This document shows, piece by piece, positions 1-7,703 of a stretch of DNA of 64,000 nt (position 1 is the first letter of the stretch; each line of letters opens with the position of its first letter). The notes beneath the pieces were generated by a model. It had not been told where the DNA came from and did no database searches. It saw nothing but the letters and a program-made list of their open reading frames with translations. The DNA is from Shewanella gelidimarina (GTDB lineage Bacteria > Pseudomonadota > Gammaproteobacteria > Enterobacterales > Shewanellaceae): assembly GCF_023283945.1 (NCBI RefSeq), contig NZ_JAKIKW010000018.1, positions 1-64,000 of the forward strand, read 5' to 3'. The position numbers and the translations under genes were made by a program.

Positions 1-102
1 AGCTTGGTACTTGAACCCCGGCGGGAAAGAACATTCCCCAGAACAGTAAAGCCACGGCCTCAACGATATGCTAGAAACAAAAATGCCGCTCACCTTAAGT
101 GA
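1..102 (+). CDS. C-terminal fragment of an IS4-family-like transposase (cut by window edge)
   Basis: Frame 1 is open from the first base to TGA at 100-102 and encodes 33 residues rich in Arg, Lys and Pro, including FPRTVKPRPQRYARN and ending NAAHLK. The pattern (F/Y)PR-x-VK-x-RxxxY followed by a short basic tail and a final (N)AxxL(N/K) is how I remember the C-termini of IS4-type DDE transposases. The rest of the protein lies outside the window. The base composition and the hairpin directly after the stop also suit the end of an insertion sequence. Identification rests on 33 residues, so it is tentative; it could be the tail of another basic protein. Confidence 0.5.
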   Translation, partial: SLVLEPRRERTFPRTVKPRPQRYARNKNAAHLK

Positions 103-131
103 ACGGCATTACACCTTGCGGTGTCTTTTTT
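82..131. terminator. Double hairpin, probable bidirectional terminator
   Basis: Two adjacent hairpins: 82-110 (AATGCCG ... CGGCATT with a TTAAG loop) and 111-125 (ACACC TTGC GGTGT) followed by TTTTTT at 126-131. On the minus strand the first hairpin is followed by a T-run, so it can end transcription of the M28 peptidase gene; on the plus strand the second can end the transposase transcript. The first hairpin overlaps the transposase stop codon and may be part of the insertion sequence end. Confidence 0.6.
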
Positions 132-161
132 ATTGCTTAAAGTAACTTGAGTTCAGAGTCA

Positions 162-1760
162 CTATTTTCCGTCTTGAGCACGCCGACTGCTAAAGTCAGA
201 CTCCTCCAACCATTTAGGCCAGTCATCATTATTAGCAAGCGTCGCAAGAATGTCGGCGATTAAACTGATATCTTGGCGTACTCCACCTAAGGTCCAATTA
301 GGATCATAATCATCCGCTTCTTTGTGATACTTGTGCGCGATATAGTCTGGGTCGGTATCACCTAAACTCATAAATAGTAATCCTGGCACTCCTTCTTGCG
401 CTAACGCAAAATGATCAGAACGGAACATAAGTCCATTTTGAGGCAGAGGGTCACCCTTCACAACGCGATCTTGATGTTTAGCGGCATCATTCAAGTAGTG
501 TTCCATTTCTGATACACCTTGCCCATAACGCAATATGTAATCGACACTGTTATTCACATTCATGCCATCAATATTTAAGAAAGAGACAATCTTCTTCGTC
601 GGGATCGGCGGTTGCTTAGCAAAATGCTGCGCACCGATGAGACCCGTTTCTTCGGCAGTGAATGACGTAAATAATATTGAGCGTTTAAAGGGCTGCTCTT
701 TAGCGCGCAAGCTAAACATTCTGGCCAGTTCGAGGACACCAGCAACACCACTCGCGTTATCAACCGCACCATTATAGATATGCTTTACCCCTTTTTTATC
801 GGTCCTAGTACCGAGGTGATCCCAGTGAGCGTGCATCACCACCATTTCATCAGCACGGTCACTCCCCGGGAGTAACGCCATAATGTTGTATGACTGAGCC
901 CGTTCAATAGTGTTATTAAGCTCTAGGTTCGCCGTTGTTTTTAAAGAGACAGCCTTAAAATTGGGCTTAGCGGCTTTTTGCTTTTGCTGCTCATAATCTA
1001 AACCCGCCTCAGCAAAAATTTGTTTTGCGTTTTGATGTTGGATCCAACCCATGACACCCACTTGACTGAGATTGTTATTATCATCAATTAAGGTGAATTT
1101 ACTGCCTGTATTTGAGTTTTGCACCACGCCCCAACCATATGCCGCTGGCGCAGTTTCATGCACAATAAAAACGGCCTTTGCCCCCTGCCTCGCCGCTTCC
1201 TCATATTTATAGGTCCAGCGGCCATAATAGGTCATGGCATTACCTTTAAATAGTGCTGCATTCTGGGTGGCAAAGCCTGGATCATTAACCAAAATAATGA
1301 CAGTTTTATCTTTTACATCAAGGCCTTGATAATCATTCCAGTCATACTCTGGTGCATTTATGCCATAGCCGACAAAAACCACTTCACTATTTTCAAGTTT
1401 AATGCGGTCACTTATTTGCTGTGTCCGCGCGGTAAACTCGGTGCCATTGGTCAGGTTTAACGAACCAATATTTAAGGTCATATTCTGATCTGCTGTGACT
1501 TTTGCCAGTGGCACAGGCTGCAAATAACGGTCGCCAAAACCAGGTTTTAAGCCAATTTTCTTAAATTCGCCTTCAATATAATTTAGTGTCAATGTCTCCC
1601 CTGCTGACAAAGGCGCGCGTCCACCGTACTCATCGCTAGCAAGTGTTTTAACATGGGTTCGATATTTATCAAGATCGAGCCCAACAGGGCTTTTATCTGA
1701 ATGGGCAAATGATGGTATGGCTAACGCAGACAACACGCTTGCTAGTATGAGTTTTTTCAC
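162..1760 (-). CDS. Secreted M28-family zinc aminopeptidase with PA domain
   Basis: A 532-residue exported metallopeptidase expected to release N-terminal amino acids in the periplasm or outside the cell. Residues 1-19 form a signal peptide ending SFA. A protease-associated (PA) domain occupies about 120-260. The M28 zinc site is complete by eye: HAHWDH near residue 307 (His, Asp), GAVDNASGV near 333 (bridging Asp), TAEETG near 368 (catalytic Glu and zinc Glu), the NIDG segment, and a distal His in HKYHKEADDYD. Length is normal for the long PA-containing M28 peptidases of Shewanella and Alteromonas. The gene is monocistronic, closed by the hairpins at 82-131, and runs divergent from the diguanylate cyclase gene. 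Substrate preference cannot be read from the sequence. Confidence 0.9.
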   Translation of the reverse strand: MKKLILASVLSALAIPSFAHSDKSPVGLDLDKYRTHVKTLASDEYGGRAPLSAGETLTLNYIEGEFKKIGLKPGFGDRYLQPVPLAKVTADQNMTLNIGSLNLTNGTEFTARTQQISDRIKLENSEVVFVGYGINAPEYDWNDYQGLDVKDKTVIILVNDPGFATQNAALFKGNAMTYYGRWTYKYEEAARQGAKAVFIVHETAPAAYGWGVVQNSNTGSKFTLIDDNNNLSQVGVMGWIQHQNAKQIFAEAGLDYEQQKQKAAKPNFKAVSLKTTANLELNNTIERAQSYNIMALLPGSDRADEMVVMHAHWDHLGTRTDKKGVKHIYNGAVDNASGVAGVLELARMFSLRAKEQPFKRSILFTSFTAEETGLIGAQHFAKQPPIPTKKIVSFLNIDGMNVNNSVDYILRYGQGVSEMEHYLNDAAKHQDRVVKGDPLPQNGLMFRSDHFALAQEGVPGLLFMSLGDTDPDYIAHKYHKEADDYDPNWTLGGVRQDISLIADILATLANNDDWPKWLEESDFSSRRAQDGK

Positions 1761-1951
1761 TGATTGTCCCTTAATGTTTATAATCTTGTTTTTATTTTAA
1801 TTATTTGCTTCTTTGTGGCTTATTTTCATTAAAGAGATGTATCCACAAAGGTAAATCATAATAGAATGGCTTTATAAAATGCACAATGATGCTTTCTCTC
1901 ATTTGCATAATAATGACAAAGTGAGTCAATTAATAAAGTTAAGGCAAGAAA

Positions 1952-2977
1952 ATGTCGAATCAATTGCTAAGGGAAGCCGCGGCTAAGTTAAAAAAAGCCA
2001 TCCCCTTAATGCTAAAACACCAAATCCCCACCACGCCGACCAATTATGCTTTGTGGTATGCGTATGTCGGTCAAAGTAGCCCAGAGCTCAATCGACAGTT
2101 AGATGAAGTGATCAGCCATTACCGTACTTGCCCCCCGAGTCAGGGCGAGCGCTTATATCAAGCATACCTTTCAGATCCAATAGAGTTAGACGTCATTGAA
2201 ATGCGTCAAAATCTCGATGCGATGGTGACGGATCTATCGCAATCATTGAAAGATACCAATCTCGATGCAAACCAATATCAAACTAAGATTAACACCAACT
2301 TTGATAAGCTAAACAGAATTGAAAACGAAGGTTTCTCTATTGAAGAAGTCCTGACACTGGTTAAAAATCTCGCCAGCGACGCACATGATATTAAAAACAG
2401 TACCCAGCACTTTACTGATCAGTTAGCCCATGCTCAATCTGAGATTAATCAGCTTAAAATTCAACTGAAAAAGTCTGAGCATGACATGCATTTTGATGCG
2501 TTAACGAGCGCGCTAAATAGAAGAGCATTCAATAAAGATATCAAAGGACTCATCGAGCAAACTCCCGAAGGATTGTGCCTAGTGATTGCCGATATAGACC
2601 ACTTTAAAGATTTTAATGATACTTATGGCCACCAGCTGGGCGATCAAGTGTTAAAAGCGGTCGCAAGAAGACTCAATGAAAGTTGTCATGACGGTATTAA
2701 ACTCTATCGCTTTGGGGGTGAAGAGTTTGCCTTATTGGTGCCAATGAGCCAATTAGGTCGGGCGAGACAACTCGCCGAATCGATGCGCCGTAGCCTTGAA
2801 AAATTAATCTTAAAGGATAAACGTAAAGATCAACGTGTCGATAATGTCAGAGCATCATTTGGGGTCGCTCAATACCAAGAAAAAGATACCGATTCAACAT
2901 TGATTGAACGTGCTGACAAACAGCTCTATGAAGCAAAGCGCCTTGGTCGCAACCGAGTGATGCCGATGACGCATTAG
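1952..2977 (+). CDS. GGDEF diguanylate cyclase
   Basis: A soluble 341-residue protein with no membrane segment. Residues 1-100 form an N-terminal helical region with the PTNYALWYAYV signature common in one family of proteobacterial cyclases. Residues about 135-175 are predicted coiled coil, and a GGDEF domain follows from about 175. The active site reads RFGGEEFALL, a functional GGEEF form, so cyclic-di-GMP synthesis from two GTP is expected. The position for the inhibitory RxxD site, five residues before GGEEF, does not carry it (CHDGIKLYRF), so product inhibition through this site is unlikely. It stands alone and ends 17 bp from the convergent sortase gene. A ribosome-binding site AAGGCAAG precedes the ATG. 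Confidence 0.92.
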   Translation: MSNQLLREAAAKLKKAIPLMLKHQIPTTPTNYALWYAYVGQSSPELNRQLDEVISHYRTCPPSQGERLYQAYLSDPIELDVIEMRQNLDAMVTDLSQSLKDTNLDANQYQTKINTNFDKLNRIENEGFSIEEVLTLVKNLASDAHDIKNSTQHFTDQLAHAQSEINQLKIQLKKSEHDMHFDALTSALNRRAFNKDIKGLIEQTPEGLCLVIADIDHFKDFNDTYGHQLGDQVLKAVARRLNESCHDGIKLYRFGGEEFALLVPMSQLGRARQLAESMRRSLEKLILKDKRKDQRVDNVRASFGVAQYQEKDTDSTLIERADKQLYEAKRLGRNRVMPMTH

Positions 2978-2994
2978 ATTATTTTCCATAACGA

Positions 2995-3678
2995 CTAAAT
3001 CGCTTCTACTTTGTCAAACGGCACTGCGGTAACCACATAACGCAGTGGCCCACCCGCCACTGCACTGTCAAACGGATAACAAGTCACTAGCGTTAGCTTC
3101 GTCCCTCCGGCATTATCCATCACTGAAACGTCACTCTCATGTACAACTTGGGTCTCCATCACTTGGTATAACACTTCTACACCCTCAGCATTTTGCAAGG
3201 TGATGAGTTGCCCAACTTGAGTGCCACTTAATAGCGAGAAATGGGTATCTCTATGGCCCGCTATGACAGTATTACCACGACTATTTATCTTTGCAGAAGA
3301 TAATACTCGAGCAGGACCAAAAGCTAAGTTACGACCCGATGCCCCTGATAGCACGTATAGACTGCGGTTTTTCGTGATGGATGCAGTCTCTCTTTGGCTC
3401 AGTGTTGCCGTCAACTCGCTGTTTGAAGCAATAAACTCAAGTTTGGCGACCGGATATGTGTCAGCCCACGACCAAGGTTTATGTTGCTGCTGATCATCAA
3501 GTGTTTTCTGCCACGCTTGCTGTATTAAGAATTGTGCAAAGTAGGCTTTGGCTTGCATATAAGCTCCTTGACCAACAAACGTTAGCCCTAAAATGAACAG
3601 TAAACAGGTAAAACCAATATGCAGCCGCCGAGATGTAAAGCTGTAGCGCACTGCTGCGTGCCGATAAGTCACATTCAT
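2995..3678 (-). CDS. Class GN sortase (proteobacterial dedicated sortase)
   Basis: A transpeptidase that cleaves a C-terminal LPxTA/G-type signal and links or releases the substrate. The 227-residue protein has an N-terminal membrane anchor at about 22-42. The catalytic triad is visible: His142 in AGHRDTHFSLL, Cys200 in LTLVTCYPFD and Arg213 in GGPLRYVV. It overlaps the upstream VWA gene by 4 bp (ATGA), which signals translational coupling. Gram-negative bacteria lack a peptidoglycan wall outside the membrane, and this class is found with one dedicated substrate in marine gammaproteobacteria. The only LPxTA protein seen in the window is its direct neighbour. Family assignment is firm; the acceptor of the transpeptidation is unknown. 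Confidence 0.93.
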   Translation of the reverse strand: MNVTYRHAAVRYSFTSRRLHIGFTCLLFILGLTFVGQGAYMQAKAYFAQFLIQQAWQKTLDDQQQHKPWSWADTYPVAKLEFIASNSELTATLSQRETASITKNRSLYVLSGASGRNLAFGPARVLSSAKINSRGNTVIAGHRDTHFSLLSGTQVGQLITLQNAEGVEVLYQVMETQVVHESDVSVMDNAGGTKLTLVTCYPFDSAVAGGPLRYVVTAVPFDKVEAI

Positions 3679-5960
3679 ATACTAACTTTCGTGACTTTAC
3701 GGCGAGTACCGCTGCCATTACCGCAAAAGGATACTCCGTAAAGTATCGACAAGCCCAATAGCATGCTGCCCAGTATTAACCAAGCATAACTACTGGTCGC
3801 GGTTTGCGGCAAACGCTGCCACCCCTTTGGCATATGAGGTGAAACCTGACCATCAACAACCATGACACCATCAGGTCGAGCAGGTGTTTTATCAATGGCG
3901 ACCAAACTGGTATAAGCACTCATCACATGATAATTAAGCGAGATAGCCGTGATCTGCTTTTCAATTCGGTCATTGTTAGCCGCTTCTTTTGATAGCTCCA
4001 ATGCAGCAATCTGTTTTCTGGCCCAAATTAAGTCTAAGCCCTTAGCGCCAGTACTCTTATCTATTGAAAGTTGTTGCTGCCAAAATTGGCCCGCTAGCTG
4101 ACCGCTAACGACGAACTCTTTCTCGCTATAACGGGGGAGTTTCATGGCGACCATAATGGGCTCATGAGCATACAAATCGGGAATGGTGGCTGGCCAGTAG
4201 TCAGGAATACTGCCATCAGTAAAACGCAGTTCCACATCGGTGACCGTGGGTTTTTCAAGTTTATCGAGCATCGCCACCATTTTACGCTTCACTTCCGATT
4301 GCTTGCCTATATAGGTATAAGTGCCGCGCCCTAACTCTGCTGCTCTTTGCATAAAATGGCCATTAGGGGCGGCGCCAATGCCGATCGTAAATAACCTGCT
4401 GCCGTGTAATTGATTACGAATTTGATTGAATAGCTGCGGTTCATTGCCCACGGCACCATCAGTAATAAACAACACCTGGCGTAAAGCATCAGTTGAGCTG
4501 GCTTGCTGATTGAGCGCTTTATCTAAAGCAAGTGACATCTCAGTGCCACCATCGGCTTCTAAGCTATGCACATAGGCTTGAGCCCTGCCTATGTTCTTAG
4601 CATTAGCCTTAAGGGACTGCTCTGCCAGTGCATACACACGAGAGTTAAACTGCAAAATATTGAAGCTATCTTGAGCTGATAGCCCAGATAATGCATAAAT
4701 AATTGCAGATTTGGCTTGCTCAATAGCCTCGCCAGACATTGAGCCGGATGTATCTATGACCAAAATGAGCTCTCTCGGGGCGACCACTGTAGAGATACTC
4801 CCCTGTTGTGGCGGAAGCAGCATGACCAGCGCATATTGCGCTTGTGGTGTTACGGGTCTTTTTACGCTCTTAGCATCATCACTAGTGTGTGAGCTCAAGC
4901 CTAACGGTGAGCTTGGTTGTAGGCCTGGTTGTGACTTTAAAGCTCGATTAGCGTTTTGATGTGCCTGATGACTTAAATAGGTTTTACCCTGTTGGCTAAA
5001 TATTGCAGCCGTTGGCGCACTACCAACACTCGGTCGCCAATTTAATACAAAGTCACTGTTAGCCTTTGCCGCGATTAAATGAATATTGGCCTGACCATCA
5101 TCGTTACGCCTAATGTTCACTTGATGATAAGGGCTATCAATCTCACTGATTGGCATACCCGCATCTAGCTCTACTTCGATATCAACGCTATTGATCCGGT
5201 TTTGGCTTTTATTTTGGCTGACACCATTCCAAGCATCCACTGCTGCAGAGGCATAATGTGCAACTGATGTAGGAATGAAAGCTGAAGTTGAGTTTGAGTT
5301 TGAGTTTGAGTTTGAAAATGCTGCTTTGGGATAGTATCTTGGCGCCACTACCATAGGAAAACGCAAACTAAACATACCTTGGTCATAATTAACCAGCTGT
5401 TGATAATGTAGCTCCACGACCAAGGTCTCTCCAGGCGCTAAGTTGGCGACTTGAGCACTGAAAATATTGGCTCTTTTTTGCTCCAACAAGCTGGCTTTTT
5501 TACCGGCCTTTTTGGCTTCATTAAATAACGTTGCAGCCTTACGTTTTTCTTTTATCTCGCCCTCGATCACTCGGTCCCCGATCAGCATGCTGAGACCATC
5601 GACGGCGGCTTCATTGGGCAGAGGGAAAACATATTCACCATTGACCCAAAACGGTTGGTCATTATGAAATTCATGCCGTACAGACACTCGATTGCTCCAG
5701 CCAGAGACCTGCATATGGACTTGTGTTTTCATTGGCAATGACACGCTTTTGTTACCCATGGCATCAACAATAATCAAGCTGCCTTGCTGGATCTGATCAT
5801 TTACTCGATAAGCACTATTGGCAGCTTCAAATCCAACAGGTTGAGTCGATCCGGTCGCACTCACTACGGTCGCATAAACCGTCGAAACTAACAGCAACAA
5901 AGCACGTTGCCAATGCCGTGTTCCTTGGCGCCTGTTAACCAATGTCATTTTCCTAGCCAT
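3675..5960 (-). CDS. Sortase substrate: VIT and VWA domain surface protein with LPQTA sorting signal
   Basis: The dedicated target of the sortase, 761 residues from the chosen start. The ATG at 5958-5960 has AAGGAGAT just upstream; the TTG 27 bp earlier would place that site inside the gene. Order: signal peptide (about 10-40 of the ORF), VIT domain (about 60-190), low-complexity linker, VWA domain with an intact MIDAS motif DTSGSMSGEA, a C-terminal region, then LPQTA, a hydrophobic stretch and the basic tail TRRKV, the classic sorting-signal layout. The fold resembles inter-alpha-trypsin inhibitor heavy chains. The linker contains (NS)n encoded by a hexanucleotide repeat. It overlaps the sortase gene and follows pdsO by 72 bp, so the three form one operon. 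The VWA domain suggests metal-dependent protein adhesion; the ligand is unknown. Confidence 0.93.
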   Translation of the reverse strand: MARKMTLVNRRQGTRHWQRALLLLVSTVYATVVSATGSTQPVGFEAANSAYRVNDQIQQGSLIIVDAMGNKSVSLPMKTQVHMQVSGWSNRVSVRHEFHNDQPFWVNGEYVFPLPNEAAVDGLSMLIGDRVIEGEIKEKRKAATLFNEAKKAGKKASLLEQKRANIFSAQVANLAPGETLVVELHYQQLVNYDQGMFSLRFPMVVAPRYYPKAAFSNSNSNSNSTSAFIPTSVAHYASAAVDAWNGVSQNKSQNRINSVDIEVELDAGMPISEIDSPYHQVNIRRNDDGQANIHLIAAKANSDFVLNWRPSVGSAPTAAIFSQQGKTYLSHQAHQNANRALKSQPGLQPSSPLGLSSHTSDDAKSVKRPVTPQAQYALVMLLPPQQGSISTVVAPRELILVIDTSGSMSGEAIEQAKSAIIYALSGLSAQDSFNILQFNSRVYALAEQSLKANAKNIGRAQAYVHSLEADGGTEMSLALDKALNQQASSTDALRQVLFITDGAVGNEPQLFNQIRNQLHGSRLFTIGIGAAPNGHFMQRAAELGRGTYTYIGKQSEVKRKMVAMLDKLEKPTVTDVELRFTDGSIPDYWPATIPDLYAHEPIMVAMKLPRYSEKEFVVSGQLAGQFWQQQLSIDKSTGAKGLDLIWARKQIAALELSKEAANNDRIEKQITAISLNYHVMSAYTSLVAIDKTPARPDGVMVVDGQVSPHMPKGWQRLPQTATSSYAWLILGSMLLGLSILYGVSFCGNGSGTRRKVTKVSI
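5288..5315. repeat. Hexanucleotide microsatellite in the sortase substrate gene
   Basis: About 4.7 copies of TTTGAG on the plus strand, read on the coding strand as alternating AAC and TCA codons (Asn-Ser). Because the unit is 6 bp, slippage would change linker length by whole dipeptides without shifting the frame. Confidence 0.85.
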
Positions 5961-6032
5961 CTTTATCTCCTTATAAACGCAAAGCAATCTGAACAGAATC
6001 TTCAGACTGCTATATCAGTGACTCTAGATGGG

Positions 6033-6782
6033 TTAGCGAGCAGGGTTGGCGGCGAGTTTGCTGTCATGTGATTGCAGTTTTAGGGTGACGCGGCGGTCAA
6101 AAAAGTCATTTTCAAAGTTCTGTTCCGCCGTTAACGGCGATGTCGCGCCATAAGCTTGATAATGCAAACGGTCATCAGCGACGCCTTGCTTCACTAAATA
6201 GCTTGTCACTTCAGCAACACGTTGCTCCGATAACGCTTGGTTATAATCGCTATTACCACGTCTATCGGCATAACCGGTGACATCTAATGTCAATTCCGGT
6301 GACAGCGACATCGCGTAAGCCACATCATCAAGTTGCTGAGCAAAGTGAGGTTCGATAGATGATGAGCCCGTTTTGAATTGCACATTAAGGCCCAATGCTA
6401 ATTCAGTTAGCTTTTGCTCTTGTGCCATTTTAAGTGTGGTTAACTGTTGCTGGGCAGCTTCATATTGCGTTGATAATGCGATTAATGATTCATTTTGCTC
6501 ATTAAGAGTGGCCAGTTCACCTTGCTTACTGTCTAGCATCACTTGCTGGTTTTTTATCTCATCATCATCGCCTACAGACTTGCCCAATAAGCTCCCGGCA
6601 AAAGCCCCAATAATGGCGCCGACAGGGCCACCGACAACTGCACCAACAACAATGCCAGAACTTAACCCAATGAGCTCTTCGTTATGACTACGCTCTGTGC
6701 TGTCTGCCGTGTCAGCTGCGCTAGCGTGAGAAGAAAGTGTAATAGCGGCAATAACCAGTGATGCGATAATATGCTTTTTCAT
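6033..6782 (-). CDS. pdsO: Sortase-associated OmpA-like protein PdsO
   Basis: A 249-residue exported protein. Residues 1-22 form a signal peptide ending SHASA. At about 40-70 lies a glycine-rich hydrophobic segment of the glycine-zipper type (VVGAVVGGPVGAIIGAFAG), followed by a coiled coil at about 80-125 and a C-terminal OmpA-like domain with the peptidoglycan-binding signature LDVTGYADRRGNSDYNQALS, including the conserved Asp and Arg. It is the first gene of the pdsO-substrate-sortase operon, where a glycine-zipper/OmpA protein is the standard partner of dedicated proteobacterial sortases. It probably ties the displayed protein or the sortase complex to peptidoglycan; that role is inferred from the domain. 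Confidence 0.9.
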   Translation of the reverse strand: MKKHIIASLVIAAITLSSHASAADTADSTERSHNEELIGLSSGIVVGAVVGGPVGAIIGAFAGSLLGKSVGDDDEIKNQQVMLDSKQGELATLNEQNESLIALSTQYEAAQQQLTTLKMAQEQKLTELALGLNVQFKTGSSSIEPHFAQQLDDVAYAMSLSPELTLDVTGYADRRGNSDYNQALSEQRVAEVTSYLVKQGVADDRLHYQAYGATSPLTAEQNFENDFFDRRVTLKLQSHDSKLAANPAR

Positions 6783-6887
6783 AATATGTCCCTTTTAAGT
6801 GTTAACTCATATTCAGTTGCCGAGATGCGGCGTCATTTCAATAACGCTATTAAACCGCAGCCAAATGTCTTCAAAAGGGAGCAAACA

Positions 6888-6925
6888 TGGCAATTTAAAT
6901 ATCAAATGTGGCAACAAAAAGGCAA
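6888..6925. promoter_or_regulatory. Phased GGCAA direct repeats in the pdsO/pdsR intergenic region
   Basis: Three direct repeats (TGGCAA at 6888 and 6909, AGGCAA at 6920) lie 21 and 11 bp apart, close to two turns and one turn of the helix. Spacing of this type is usual for dimers of OmpR-family regulators, and the site lies between the divergent pdsO and pdsR genes. It is a candidate PdsR operator by eye only. Confidence 0.35.
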
Positions 6926-7006
6926 TCGACTCTACTGCCTTTAAACGCAGATAAAATCCTGTATAGTCACAATCAATTACAGAGATAACGCTATAAGTAA
7001 CAAGCC

Positions 7007-7699
7007 ATGAAACGAATCGCGATAGTAGAAGATGAAGCCGCCCTTAGGGAAAATTACAAAGACGTTTTGCAGCAGCAAGGTTATAGTGTTCAGGCTTATG
7101 CTAATCGACCTGAGGCGATGCGCGCTTTCAATACTCGACTACCTGATTTGGCCATTATTGATATCGGCTTGGAGTATGAAATCGACGGTGGATTCACTCT
7201 GTGCCAATCACTTAGAGCAATGTCGAGTACAGTACCAATTATCTTTTTGACCGCTAGAGACAGTGACTTTGATACCGTATGTGGTCTACGACTAGGCGCT
7301 GATGATTACCTCAGTAAAGATGTTAGCTTTCCACACTTAATTGCTCGACTTGCAGCGCTGTTTAGACGCTCAGAGCTTAAAGATACCAGCAATGACAATA
7401 ATCCAGTGGTCGAACATGGTTTGCTATCGATTGATATCAACCGCATGCAGGTGTATTGGTCAGGCATTCAGATTGAGTTAACGGTCACTGAGTTTTGGAT
7501 GGTGCACGCACTTGCGAGGCGACCAGGTCATGTCAGGCAGCGCCAAGAGCTGATGCAAGAAGCCAAGATATTTGTTGATGACTCAACCATTACTTCTCAC
7601 GTAAAGCGGATCCGTAAGAAATTCCTCGCTCAAGATCCCCAGTTCAACTGCATAGATACTGTTTATGGTATGGGTTATCGATGGGACGCACAGAGCTAA
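7007..7699 (+). CDS. pdsR: Dedicated sortase system response regulator PdsR
   Basis: A 230-residue OmpR-type response regulator. The receiver domain (1-120) shows the acidic pocket in VEDEAAL, the phospho-acceptor Asp in LAIIDIGLEY (about 52), the conserved Thr-Ala in FLTARD, and the Lys in LSKDV, where most relatives have KP. A winged-helix DNA-binding domain follows (about 130-228), with the recognition region SHVKRIRKKF and the ending VYGMGYRW typical of OmpR/PhoB proteins. It is divergent from pdsO and directly upstream of its kinase (gap 4 bp). It probably controls the sortase operon; the repeats at 6888-6925 are a candidate site. Confidence 0.92.
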   Translation: MKRIAIVEDEAALRENYKDVLQQQGYSVQAYANRPEAMRAFNTRLPDLAIIDIGLEYEIDGGFTLCQSLRAMSSTVPIIFLTARDSDFDTVCGLRLGADDYLSKDVSFPHLIARLAALFRRSELKDTSNDNNPVVEHGLLSIDINRMQVYWSGIQIELTVTEFWMVHALARRPGHVRQRQELMQEAKIFVDDSTITSHVKRIRKKFLAQDPQFNCIDTVYGMGYRWDAQS

Positions 7700-7703
7700 T
7701 AAT

